64,000 bases of DNA. Source: Phycisphaeraceae bacterium (GTDB lineage Bacteria; Planctomycetota; Phycisphaerae; Phycisphaerales; UBA1924). The position numbers were made by a program, and so were the translations under genes. The DNA is taken from positions 124,001-188,000 of the forward strand of contig JAHBXK010000002.1 in NCBI GenBank assembly GCA_019636535.1, read 5' to 3'. A model generated the notes under the pieces. It was not told where the DNA came from and made no database searches. It was given only the letters and a program-made list of their open reading frames with translations. Below are positions 26,048-33,895 of this stretch, one piece after another. How positions within the stretch are numbered: the stretch's first letter is position 1; every line of letters begins with the position of its first letter.

Positions 26048-26816
26048 CGCCCGCCTTTGACCCAAACAGCCATCGTTCCAACGCCAACCGACCGCTCCCG
26101 AGCAGCACCAGCGCCAGCGACGACGCCAGCAGCGAGACCTGCCACAGCAGCGGCATCCAGCCCCGTACATCAAACATGTCGTGTGTCGGCAGGAAACCCA
26201 GCCGAGCGCCACCCATTTGCACCGCAGGGCCGATCTGGTCCAGCCACAAAGCCCCCAGCATCACGCCCGCGAGCCCCACGCCCCCCAGGCGAGTCAGCAG
26301 TCCCACCAGCACCATCCCCCCGAACGCCACTTCCGCAAACCCGACCGACCACCCCCAGAACGCTGACCACCGCGCTGAGCCGATAAACCGAGGCCACAGC
26401 GCCATCGGGCTGCCTTGCGCTCCTTCAACCTTTCCGACAGCCTGGGGATTCGCCGATGTGTACACCCGAAGCCCGAGCGCCCAGACACGCCGAACGCGCA
26501 CCGGGCCGGACTCGGCATCCTCGCCCGATCCCACAGCCCCCGCGATCGTCTTCGCTTCGTCCTCATCCTCTTTCGGTCCGTCGTCCTTCTGGCCAGTCTT
26601 GGCGTGATCGCCCTCCGTCGTTCTGGGCTGTTCAGCCTTCCCCGCCGACGTCCGAATCGCGCCCATCTCCCGCAGCACCGGCCGTGTCGAACTCGGCAAC
26701 TCGGCACTCGCGAGGAACTTCCCCAAGCCCGCCCAGACGAACGTCACGCCCACCGCCAGCCTCAGCAGAAGCGGCGCCCACGCCGCGCATCCTTGCATTC
26801 CCTTGCCAGCGCTCAT
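26028..26816 (-). CDS. DoxX-like integral membrane protein
   Basis: A 262-residue protein with the DoxX-type first helix (LLLRLAVGVTFVWAGLGKFL), a long soluble insert rich in Asp, Glu and Lys (about residues 45-110), and three further helices (VGFAEVAFGGMVLVGLLTRL, GVGLAGVMLGALWL, LWQVSLLASSLALVLLG). DoxX family members are four-helix proteins linked to redox or thiosulfate metabolism; here no partner shows that. The ATG at 26816 is fixed by a near-perfect AAGGAGG 5 nt upstream. It is first in a two-gene unit with the VWA gene and divergent from tRNA-Leu. Confidence 0.72.
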   Translation of the reverse strand: MSAGKGMQGCAAWAPLLLRLAVGVTFVWAGLGKFLASAELPSSTRPVLREMGAIRTSAGKAEQPRTTEGDHAKTGQKDDGPKEDEDEAKTIAGAVGSGEDAESGPVRVRRVWALGLRVYTSANPQAVGKVEGAQGSPMALWPRFIGSARWSAFWGWSVGFAEVAFGGMVLVGLLTRLGGVGLAGVMLGALWLDQIGPAVQMGGARLGFLPTHDMFDVRGWMPLLWQVSLLASSLALVLLGSGRLALERWLFGSKAGDDHDEL

Positions 26817-26937
26817 GCCACCTCCTTGCAGCCCAGTTCGGGTGGGGTTGGCGGGCTGCGCGTGCCGATCCATCGACACCCGTTCCCGACCATGTTATCG
26901 ACTGCGACAGGTCATCTACCATCACCCAAACCCCGCC

Positions 26938-27021
26938 GCGGGCGTGGCGGAACTGGCAGACGCGCGGGATTTAGGTTCCCGTGGCCGAAAGGCCTTGCAG
27001 GTTCGATTCCTGTCGCCCGCA
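26938..27021 (+). tRNA. tRNA-Leu(UAG)
   Basis: An 84-nt cloverleaf. The acceptor stem is GCGGGCG (26938-26944) with CGCCCGC (27014-27020), and the discriminator is A. The anticodon arm CGGGA/TCCCG encloses the loop TTTAGGT, giving anticodon TAG (reads CUA). A long variable arm (GGCCGAAAGGCC core) and the T-arm GGTTCGATTCC mark it as a class II leucine tRNA. CCA is not encoded. Confidence 0.96.
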
Positions 27022-27058
27022 TTGTTCGCTGGACTATCTCGCACCCTTCAAACAAGCG

Positions 27059-27090
27059 AAGCCGCCCGGCGCCGATCCGCCGGGCGGCTT
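27059..27090. terminator. 13-bp hairpin after tRNA-Leu
   Basis: A perfect 13-bp stem (27059-27071 with 27078-27090, beginning AAGCCGCCCGG) and a 6-nt loop, 37 bp after the tRNA and before the 3' end of the giant gene on the other strand. There is no T-tract, so it is probably a bidirectional stop or processing hairpin rather than a classical intrinsic terminator. Confidence 0.6.
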
Positions 27091-27177
27091 GAGTCCCGTC
27101 AAGCACTCCGCTTGCCTTGATGCAGGGGTCGCTTCGGAGCGTCCAGCCCCGGACCCGTCATTCACCTCGTCAGTCGA

Positions 27178-30100
27178 TCAGGGACACCCGGGCAGCCAGT
27201 TCTCAAGGAAGTCCAACAGGTCGCGCAGATCCCACACGCCGTCGTTGTTGTAGTCACCCGCGCACTCGCCGCCGGGAGCGCTCGTTCCGTTCGGATTGCC
27301 GATCGACATCAGCGGCTGCTCAACCCGCGCACCGATCCGGAACGCATAGTCCTTGCCTTTGCTGTACCAGTCGCCGACCACCGGATGCACGTCGATCGTC
27401 TTGCCCGGCGAGATCTTGATCTGGCACGGCCGCTTGCAGTCGTACGAGTACGCGAAGAAACTACGTTCCACGAACGAGCCCGTCGGCCTCGCGCCGGACG
27501 ATATCCAGTAGTTCGTCCCCTTCAGCAGCGTCCAGTCCAGATCGCAGAAGATCAGTTTGTACAACTTGTACTGCCGACCCTCGATCCAAGCCGTCTGATA
27601 CAGATCGATCACCTTCGATGCTGAGGCCGTCAGCCCCGGCACGATGCTCATCCCCGGCACAAGGCAATCGTCCGGGTAGATCTCGACGAAGCCGTTCACA
27701 GGCGAGCAATCCGTCCAAATATACGTTTCGATGTAGCAGACGTCCACATCCTCGCACGTCTTGATCACGAAGTTATCAAGAGTCCTCGACTTCACGGCGC
27801 CGTTCGCGCCGGAGGGCGCTCCGTTCGCCCAGTTCTGGATCAGCCCGGTCGTGGTGTCCATGAACGTTCCGACCAGAGCGGGGCCGCCGTTGTCCCACAC
27901 GAGCGGGCAACTCTCGCCCGTCAGTTTGAAAGCGAGGTCGGTGCACCCGATGCAGCACTCGCTGATCGACTCCCACTTGCCGAATACGAACTCGCTCCAG
28001 CCGAGACCGTGCGTCTGGCCCTGAACCTTGCAAGGAACGTTCGCAAGCGTCCGTCCGTTCTCAACGCTCGCCCAGTAGCTCTTGTCCGTGCCCTGGCCGT
28101 CCGTCAGCCCGACGAGCGAGAGCCAGTACGTCCCGCCCTTGAGCCACAACTTCTTGTCGCACAGATCGAACGAGAACGTCACGAGGCGGTACCCGTTCCC
28201 GACCGGCAGCGTCTCCACCACCGTCGAGTTCAGGAACGTGTGCAGCAGGTCGCCGGGCTTGCCGTTGCAGTCGTCGTAGATCTCCAACTTCGCCTTCAGG
28301 AGTATCGAGTCCGTGATCATCTGCCCCGAGAAGCCCGAGATCCGGTGGACCTGCTTATCGCACAGGTAGATGTCGTCGGCAGCCTTGGCGCCCAGGGGCA
28401 CGCCGCCGCCCAGGTGCGACAGTTGGCCGTTGATCACGTCCGCGGCCGCGGCCGCTGCGCCGTTGTCCCAGAAGCACTGGCACTCGTCCGGGATCCCGTC
28501 GTTGTTGCAATCGGCCATCGTCCCGCTGAAGATCTCGCAGGCGTCCGGGATCCCGTTGTTGTTGCAGTCGTTCGCGAGCACCGTCACGTTCGCCTGGCAC
28601 GAGTCGCTCGCGCCGTGCGGGTCGGTCACCGTCAGCGTCACGCGCGTCACGCCCACCGGGAACGGCCCCGTGAAACTCAAGGAGAGCGTCAGGCTGTCCG
28701 TCGGGTCGTCCTTGTCGCTCGACCCGTTGTCCACCTGCTGCGGGGTCACGAAGAGCGATGGACACGATGTTCGTGCGTCGATCACCACGTCGCGGCAGCG
28801 CGCCACGGGCGGATCGTTCACCGACAACACGTTGATCGTCACCGTCGCCGCGGTCGCCGAAGTCAGCGTCCCGTTCGAAGCGCGGTAAGTGAACGTGTCC
28901 TGCCCGAAGAAGTTCTCGTTGGGCGTGTACGTGAAAGCGCCGTTCGGGTTCAGCACGAGCAATCCGTGGCTCGTGGTCGTCGCCATGACGACCGTCAACG
29001 GCAGATTCCCGGGGCTGATGTCGTTCGACAGGATCCCCAGCGCCTGGCTCACAACAAGTTGCGTGTCTTCGTTCGTCGTGTACGTGTCGTTCACCGCGAT
29101 CGGCGGCTGGTCGTTCGGGTTCACCGTGATCCGAACCGTCGCCACGTTCGACAGCAAGCCCGACGGGTCTCGCGCTTGATACGTGAACGTGGCCTGGCCC
29201 GTGAAGTTCGTCGGCGGCGTGTAGATGAACCCGCCGTTGCTCATCGCCGTCACCCCGCCCACGCTTGCAGCGCTGAAGTTCACGGCCGTCAATGAGTCGC
29301 CGTCCGGATCGCTGTCGTTCGCCAGCACGCCCGGTGCCGGCACCGTCAGCGTCGTGTTCGCCAGCATCGTGTAGGCGTCATCGACGGCCACCGGCGGGTC
29401 GTTGACCGGTGTCACCGTGATCCGCACCGTCGCGATGTTCGACAACGCGCCAGAGGCGTCTCTCGCCTGGTACGTGAACGTGTCCAGGCCGTTGAAGTTC
29501 AGGTTCGGCGTGTACGTGAATGAGCCGTTCGGGTTCAGTGTCAGCGAGCCGCTGCCCGTCGTGGTCACCAGCACGGCCGTCAGCGGATCACCATCCGGGT
29601 CGCTGTCGTTTGCCAGTACACCGTTCACCGCCAACACGTTCAGCGTCGTGTCTTCGGGCGTGGTGTACGCGTCGTCCACCGCCACCGGCGGGTCGTTCAC
29701 GGGCGTCACCGTGATCCGCACCGTCGCGATGTTCGAGTTCTGGTTGTCCGTGTTCCGAGCCCGATACGTGAACGTGTCCAGGCCGTTGAAGTTCAGGTTC
29801 GGCGTGTACGAGAACGAGCCGTTCGCGTTCAGTGACAGCGAACCGTTGCTCGTCGTCGTCTCCAGCACCGCCGTCAGCGGGCCAGCGATCGAGTTCACGT
29901 CGTTCGCCAGCACGCCCATCGCCGGGTTCACCGTCAACGTCGTGTCCTCCGCCGTCGTGTACATGTCGTCCACGGCCACCGGGGGCTGGTTCGGCAGCAG
30001 AACAGCGGCCGAGAACTCGCTCGTTCCCGCCGGCGGGGTCGAGCCGCCGGTCCCGAACAGCGGGCCGGACAACTGAACCTCCGTCGCCGTTGACGTGATC

Positions 30101-31995
30101 CAAGGCCGACCGGCCTCCGGCGTGAAAGAGAAGTTGATGTCCGCGTTGCCCGAGCCGTTGGTCATCACCACCACCGAGCCCAGGAACTTGTCACCCTCGC
30201 CAAAGCCCGATGCGTCCGGAGTCGGGCTCGCGAAGAACTCCACCACGTACCGCATGTTCGCCCGGCTGTTCAGCGTCGCCGTCACCTGCCCGTTCGCCGT
30301 CAGCGACGTGATGACCGGGTAGTTCTGAAGGTCGTTCGGGCCCGTGTCCAGGTCCAGTTGGTCGTTCGGCGTCACCCCGTCGTTGTTCAGGTCGATCCCC
30401 AGCATCCCGTTCACGTCGATCGAGTTCTGCAGGATCATCACACCGCGCGCGGCCGTGCCGATCACGTCGACGCCGTTGTTCGCGTTCGAGCGGATCGTGT
30501 TCCGAGACACCATGATCCGCGTCGCGTTGTTCGCGCGCACGCCCGCATTGCCAGACGAGAAGATCAGGTTGCCCTCCTCGTCGTCGCGCAGGTTGTCCAT
30601 GTTCGACCCGATCGTCACCTGGTTGCAGTTGTTCGTCAGAACGCCGTGTCGGCCGTTGGGCCGCTGCGTCAGCCGATCCGCCGCCAGGCCGATCACGTTC
30701 CCCGCGATCGTGTGCTGCTCCGTTCCCGTCCCCGCGATCGTCACGCCGTCTTCCCCGTTCGAGGCGATCACGTTCGCTTCGAGCAGGTCCGCAACGCCGT
30801 TCGCGTTCGTTCCGATACGCGACTGGAGCGCACCCGATTGCACGATCACCCCTGACCTCGCGTTCCCTCGCGCCGTCATCCCGTCGGCCGCCAGTCCGAT
30901 GTAGTTGCCCGCCACCACGCATCCCACAGAGCCCGCCCCGAGGATGTTGATCCCCATCCCCCCGTTGCTGGAGATCACGTTCCGTTCCAGCACGTCGAAC
31001 GCGTTCCCCGACCCGTCCGTGCCGATCAGCACGCTGGGCGTGTCAAGGCAGTACACGCCGGCGCTCCCGTTCGGCACCGCTGTCATGCCGTCGATCCCCA
31101 GACCGATCAGGTTGCCGCTGATCCGGTTCCCGGGACCCGACTTGACCAGTGAAATGCCGTGCTGACTGTTCCCCGAAATGACATTCCGCTCCGCGGCGTC
31201 ATTCGTCGAGTTACCGTCCGTGCCGATCCGGTTGTTCGCCGCGTCCAGTGAGAGTGAGACGCCGTTCGCGGCGTTCGGAATTGCCGTCAGTCCGTCCGCC
31301 GCGACGCCGATCAGGTTGCCCGCGATCACGATGTCATTGCCGCCGACAAAGATGCCGCTGAGCCGCTGCGCACCCGAGATCACGTTACGCTCGAGGTTGT
31401 CGCGAACGCCGTCGCCGTTCGTGCCGATTCGGTGACCGTTCGAGCCCGCGTCGATCTGGATCCCGTAGTTCCGGTTCCCCTTGTTCGTCAGCCCATCGGC
31501 CCCCACGCCGAAGTAGCAACCGATGATGATCGCGCGCTGCGCGCTCGCCCTTAGCCGGAGCCCCGCCGCGTTGTTCGGCGTCGTTACCGACGTGCCGAAG
31601 TTGACGATCGCCACGCCGCGGATCACGCAGTCGTTGCCGCTGATGTCAAGCCCGTTTGCATCCCCCGCCAAACTGCCGTCGATCTCGATGAGCGGATTGC
31701 CGAAGTACCCGGCTCCGCCCTGGCTCCATCCGTCCAGCGTCAACCGCTGCGTGATCGCCGGCAGCGGCGTCGTCAGTTGAATCACGTGCGGGCCCGCACT
31801 CGGAATCGCGAACTCGATCGTGTCCAGCCCGGGGTTATTCTCCGAGTCGATCACCGCCTGAAGCAGCGATCCCGGACCCGACGCGTTCGTGTTGGTCACC
31901 GTGAACGTCGCGGCCAAAGCCGTCTGCGCAGCCATCAACAGGGGGAGTAGACACCCCATGATGCGCGCAACCGCTGGAACAAAACGCACTCGCAT
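27178..31995 (-). CDS. Giant secreted repeat protein: beta-helix, cadherin-like repeats, HYR and dockerin-like end
   Basis: A 1605-residue exported protein. The signal peptide spans residues 1-28 and ends TALA before ATF. Residues about 60-560 form a right-handed beta-helix of roughly 70-residue blocks built on NVISGN..GI, NxIGxxADGMT and IGTNG. About 665-1062 hold four Ig/cadherin-like repeats of about 98 residues, each opening PPVAVDD.YTT and holding VLANDSDPDGD. About 1063-1140 resemble an HYR domain, followed by two calcium-loop motifs (DCNNNGIPD, DCNNDGIPD). Two Cys-rich, related modules follow, each beginning with WDNG. The protein ends in a dockerin-like EF-hand loop (GDYNNDGVWDLRDLLDFL). 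This suggests a calcium-dependent surface adhesin or matrix protein. ATG 31995 is chosen for the signal peptide. Confidence 0.88.
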   Translation of the reverse strand: MRVRFVPAVARIMGCLLPLLMAAQTALAATFTVTNTNASGPGSLLQAVIDSENNPGLDTIEFAIPSAGPHVIQLTTPLPAITQRLTLDGWSQGGAGYFGNPLIEIDGSLAGDANGLDISGNDCVIRGVAIVNFGTSVTTPNNAAGLRLRASAQRAIIIGCYFGVGADGLTNKGNRNYGIQIDAGSNGHRIGTNGDGVRDNLERNVISGAQRLSGIFVGGNDIVIAGNLIGVAADGLTAIPNAANGVSLSLDAANNRIGTDGNSTNDAAERNVISGNSQHGISLVKSGPGNRISGNLIGLGIDGMTAVPNGSAGVYCLDTPSVLIGTDGSGNAFDVLERNVISSNGGMGINILGAGSVGCVVAGNYIGLAADGMTARGNARSGVIVQSGALQSRIGTNANGVADLLEANVIASNGEDGVTIAGTGTEQHTIAGNVIGLAADRLTQRPNGRHGVLTNNCNQVTIGSNMDNLRDDEEGNLIFSSGNAGVRANNATRIMVSRNTIRSNANNGVDVIGTAARGVMILQNSIDVNGMLGIDLNNDGVTPNDQLDLDTGPNDLQNYPVITSLTANGQVTATLNSRANMRYVVEFFASPTPDASGFGEGDKFLGSVVVMTNGSGNADINFSFTPEAGRPWITSTATEVQLSGPLFGTGGSTPPAGTSEFSAAVLLPNQPPVAVDDMYTTAEDTTLTVNPAMGVLANDVNSIAGPLTAVLETTTSNGSLSLNANGSFSYTPNLNFNGLDTFTYRARNTDNQNSNIATVRITVTPVNDPPVAVDDAYTTPEDTTLNVLAVNGVLANDSDPDGDPLTAVLVTTTGSGSLTLNPNGSFTYTPNLNFNGLDTFTYQARDASGALSNIATVRITVTPVNDPPVAVDDAYTMLANTTLTVPAPGVLANDSDPDGDSLTAVNFSAASVGGVTAMSNGGFIYTPPTNFTGQATFTYQARDPSGLLSNVATVRITVNPNDQPPIAVNDTYTTNEDTQLVVSQALGILSNDISPGNLPLTVVMATTTSHGLLVLNPNGAFTYTPNENFFGQDTFTYRASNGTLTSATAATVTINVLSVNDPPVARCRDVVIDARTSCPSLFVTPQQVDNGSSDKDDPTDSLTLSLSFTGPFPVGVTRVTLTVTDPHGASDSCQANVTVLANDCNNNGIPDACEIFSGTMADCNNDGIPDECQCFWDNGAAAAAADVINGQLSHLGGGVPLGAKAADDIYLCDKQVHRISGFSGQMITDSILLKAKLEIYDDCNGKPGDLLHTFLNSTVVETLPVGNGYRLVTFSFDLCDKKLWLKGGTYWLSLVGLTDGQGTDKSYWASVENGRTLANVPCKVQGQTHGLGWSEFVFGKWESISECCIGCTDLAFKLTGESCPLVWDNGGPALVGTFMDTTTGLIQNWANGAPSGANGAVKSRTLDNFVIKTCEDVDVCYIETYIWTDCSPVNGFVEIYPDDCLVPGMSIVPGLTASASKVIDLYQTAWIEGRQYKLYKLIFCDLDWTLLKGTNYWISSGARPTGSFVERSFFAYSYDCKRPCQIKISPGKTIDVHPVVGDWYSKGKDYAFRIGARVEQPLMSIGNPNGTSAPGGECAGDYNNDGVWDLRDLLDFLENWLPGCP
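28805..29995 (-). repeat. Four tandem ~295-bp coding repeats (cadherin-like modules)
   Basis: Boundaries recur at about 29980, 29690, 29390, 29100 and 28805, each marked by a GGCGGxTCGTT-type sequence encoding xNDPPVAVDD. The modules at about 29400-29985 are the most alike at DNA level, sharing for example the block encoding YTPNLNFNGLDTFTY. Near-identical neighbouring units indicate recent duplication or gene conversion and make copy number prone to change. Confidence 0.85.
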
Positions 31996-32414
31996 TGTCG
32001 TGGCTCCGGCACAAACCCCACCCACCCTCGCGACAGGAAAAACACACCGTCACGGCCCGGGAGCCCGAGAAAGCCGCCAAGGCGCGGTGCGCACGCGCCT
32101 GGGAACTGGTCTCGAACTGTCCGAACGTGAAGCCAGCCTGAGTAAACCACACCCTGATCGTGGGGTCAAGATCTTTCCGCGCGATAAAGCCAGTATTCGC
32201 GGCAACTTACGATATCGGAACCAGCCAGCCGTCCGAGAACACGCCCGGCCGACCCGCGCGATCAGGCGAAGCTTGGCCAACCTCGCGTGCGGTTTGAGCC
32301 ACAGAGAGTGTGAGGGGGGGTGATGCCACACCCCCAGCGCCGCCGCGAAAGCGAGAAGCGGACGGCGTGAGCAGCGGGGGAGGGCGTCCGGGGGAGCAGG
32401 GGCGAGCCGGACGG
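31996..32414. other. Upstream region of the giant secreted-protein gene
   Basis: About 420 bp separating the giant gene from the FmdB-like gene, both on the minus strand. I see no gene here. It contains the promoter candidate listed separately at 32141-32169 and a long leader of about 140 nt before the ATG at 31995. Confidence 0.5.
32141..32169 (-). promoter_or_regulatory. Sigma-70-like promoter for the giant secreted-protein gene
   Basis: On the minus strand, TTGACC (32169-32164, five of six consensus bases) and TTTACT (32146-32141, four of six) are separated by exactly 17 nt. Transcription would start near 32134, giving a leader of about 139 nt. This is a match by eye in GC-rich DNA where such boxes are rare. 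Confidence 0.45.
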
Positions 32415-32717
32415 TCAGTCCTCGGCCGAGATCGAGCGCGGCCCCGCCTTCCCGGCGGTGCGCTCCATGTACCCCTTCCCCTTGCGCTCGTACTTCGTGA
32501 AACCCAGCCGCTCCAGGTTCTTGTTCGAGAGGGCGCTCTTGGTCTTCAACGGCGACATGCTGCCCGCAATCGCGGGTGCGACGATCGCCCGGCGGCACGG
32601 TTTGCCCGTCTCGGGGTGCTTCGTGAGCGGGGCATCTTTCATGGGCTGAACGACCTCGAAGGTCTCGCCGGTGGGCTCGCCCTTCTTGTCCAGAACCTCG
32701 TAGACATAGGTTGGCAT
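32415..32717 (-). CDS. FmdB-like small protein with a degenerate zinc ribbon
   Basis: A 100-residue protein whose opening MPTYVYEVLDKKG matches the FmdB/zinc-ribbon family start (MPTYEY.C..CG). The first CxxC is absent, replaced by DKKGEPTGE, and only one Cys remains (HPETGKPCRRAI). The second half is basic and includes NKNLERLGFTKYERKGKGYMER. FmdB proteins are small putative regulators; without its cysteines this version may not bind zinc. The ATG at 32717 is set by the family N-terminus. It is followed by an unrelated small gene upstream at 32737 in the same orientation. Confidence 0.78.
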   Translation of the reverse strand: MPTYVYEVLDKKGEPTGETFEVVQPMKDAPLTKHPETGKPCRRAIVAPAIAGSMSPLKTKSALSNKNLERLGFTKYERKGKGYMERTAGKAGPRSISAED

Positions 32718-32736
32718 GGCGCAGGATCCTCCGAGA

Positions 32737-33162
32737 TCAGGCGTCGAGCGGCTCGGATTCGATGCTGGCCCTCTCGCCCGCGAGTTTCTTCTCAACGTAC
32801 TTCTTCACCCACGTCTCGAACGACTTGCCCGCGGCGGGGTCGCGGTCGCTGAAAGCGATTTGCGAGATCTGGTCATAGGGGACGCTCCGGCGGGGCGAGC
32901 CGTCGGCGGGCAAGATACGGACGGACGAACCGGCCAGCCCGCAGCCTTTGGTTCGGTCGAAGACGTAGCCGGCGAGCGTCTCACCGCCGCGAAGGGTGAG
33001 CGTGACGTCGCCGCGAAAGTCAAACGCCTTCTCCAAAGCCTCGAAGGTCGCGGCGGGGTCGGCGGCGAGCGTGTCGACCTTCCAGCCCGCCGGGCTTGCG
33101 GGTGCGATCGCGGCGGCGGAAGCAGTCGAGGCGGGTCCGTGGGCCTTGGTTTCCTGGGGCAT
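32737..33162 (-). CDS. Conserved-looking small protein of unknown function
   Basis: A 141-residue protein, not recognised. The N-terminal 25 residues are Ala/Pro/Ser-rich. The rest has regular strand and helix character: FEALEKAFDFRGDVTLTLRG, ETLAGYVFDR and SVPYDQISQIAFSDRDPAAG, then a basic helix SFETWVKKYVEKKLAGE. The block from RGDVTLTLRGGETLAGYVFDR to IAFSDRD looks like an Sm-like or small beta-barrel domain, which is only an impression. It lies 20 bp upstream of the FmdB-like gene on the same strand, so the two may be co-transcribed. Confidence 0.6.
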   Translation of the reverse strand: MPQETKAHGPASTASAAAIAPASPAGWKVDTLAADPAATFEALEKAFDFRGDVTLTLRGGETLAGYVFDRTKGCGLAGSSVRILPADGSPRRSVPYDQISQIAFSDRDPAAGKSFETWVKKYVEKKLAGERASIESEPLDA

Positions 33163-33296
33163 GGTGGTGGAGTTTAGAGGGGGCGGTGGAGGTTGGAGGG
33201 AACAGGCGCACGCGGGACGCGCGTAGGACGAATGGTCAGTTTGCAGGCCGTCGTTTTCGACCTATGCCACCCAGCGGGATGGCGGTGAAGCTTGCC

Positions 33297-33797
33297 TCAC
33301 CCAAATGTCCGGCCCGAGTCCGGGTCCATCAGTTTCCAGTTCCCGGCCTTGCAGGCTCGGCTGAGCACCGGCCACGCGAACTCGTCGTCGGTGACCGAGA
33401 CCATGGCTTGGCTGAGTTCGTTGTCGGGCTCCCCGTTGTAGGGGAGTTCAACGACGCAGCCGGGTCCATAGAGCGTCGCCATGCCGTAGGTCTCGCCCCA
33501 GCCGTGCGGGCCGGAGCCGTCGGGGGCGATGTTGAAGGGGGCGAAGGTCCGGACGATCTCGCGGGCGGATCCGATCGGGATCATTGCCGGGGCGGTGGCC
33601 GACCCGGCCGAAGCGCCAGACCCCACGGCGGTCCCGCCGACGCCGATGAACCCGGTCTTGCGTTCGCTTTTGGGTTTGTCCGCGTCGGAGGCGTCAAAGC
33701 CCGCAGCAGTATCGTCCGCATCCGACTCATCGGCGGAGTCGCTTGGCGCGGGCGGTTGCGCATATCGGACGAGGATGAGCATGCGGCGCTTGGCCAT
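33297..33797 (-). CDS. Hypothetical protein with an acidic/Ala-rich insert
   Basis: A 166-residue protein, not recognised. It begins with a strand (MAKRRMLILVRYAQ), followed by an Asp/Ser/Ala-rich low-complexity segment of about 70 residues. A folded part follows with IGSAREIVRTFAPFNIAPDG, YGPGCVVELPYNGEPDNE and DDEFAWPVLSRACKAGNW. The low-complexity segment may be an expanded linker. Complete, with ATG at 33797 close to and divergent from manA. Confidence 0.6.
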   Translation of the reverse strand: MAKRRMLILVRYAQPPAPSDSADESDADDTAAGFDASDADKPKSERKTGFIGVGGTAVGSGASAGSATAPAMIPIGSAREIVRTFAPFNIAPDGSGPHGWGETYGMATLYGPGCVVELPYNGEPDNELSQAMVSVTDDEFAWPVLSRACKAGNWKLMDPDSGRTFG

Positions 33798-33895
33798 CGC
33801 ATGGGGAGGATATGCGTCGGGCGGAGAGGGACTCGCGAACGGTCAGGGCCGGGGCTTCCACATGGTCAGCGCGAGCGGGCGGCGTAGGGTTGGCC

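Noticed and set aside
28805-29995. Regular repeats that might be a CRISPR array
   Set aside because: Units are about 295 bp, in frame and code for cadherin-like modules; no short repeat-spacer pattern exists.
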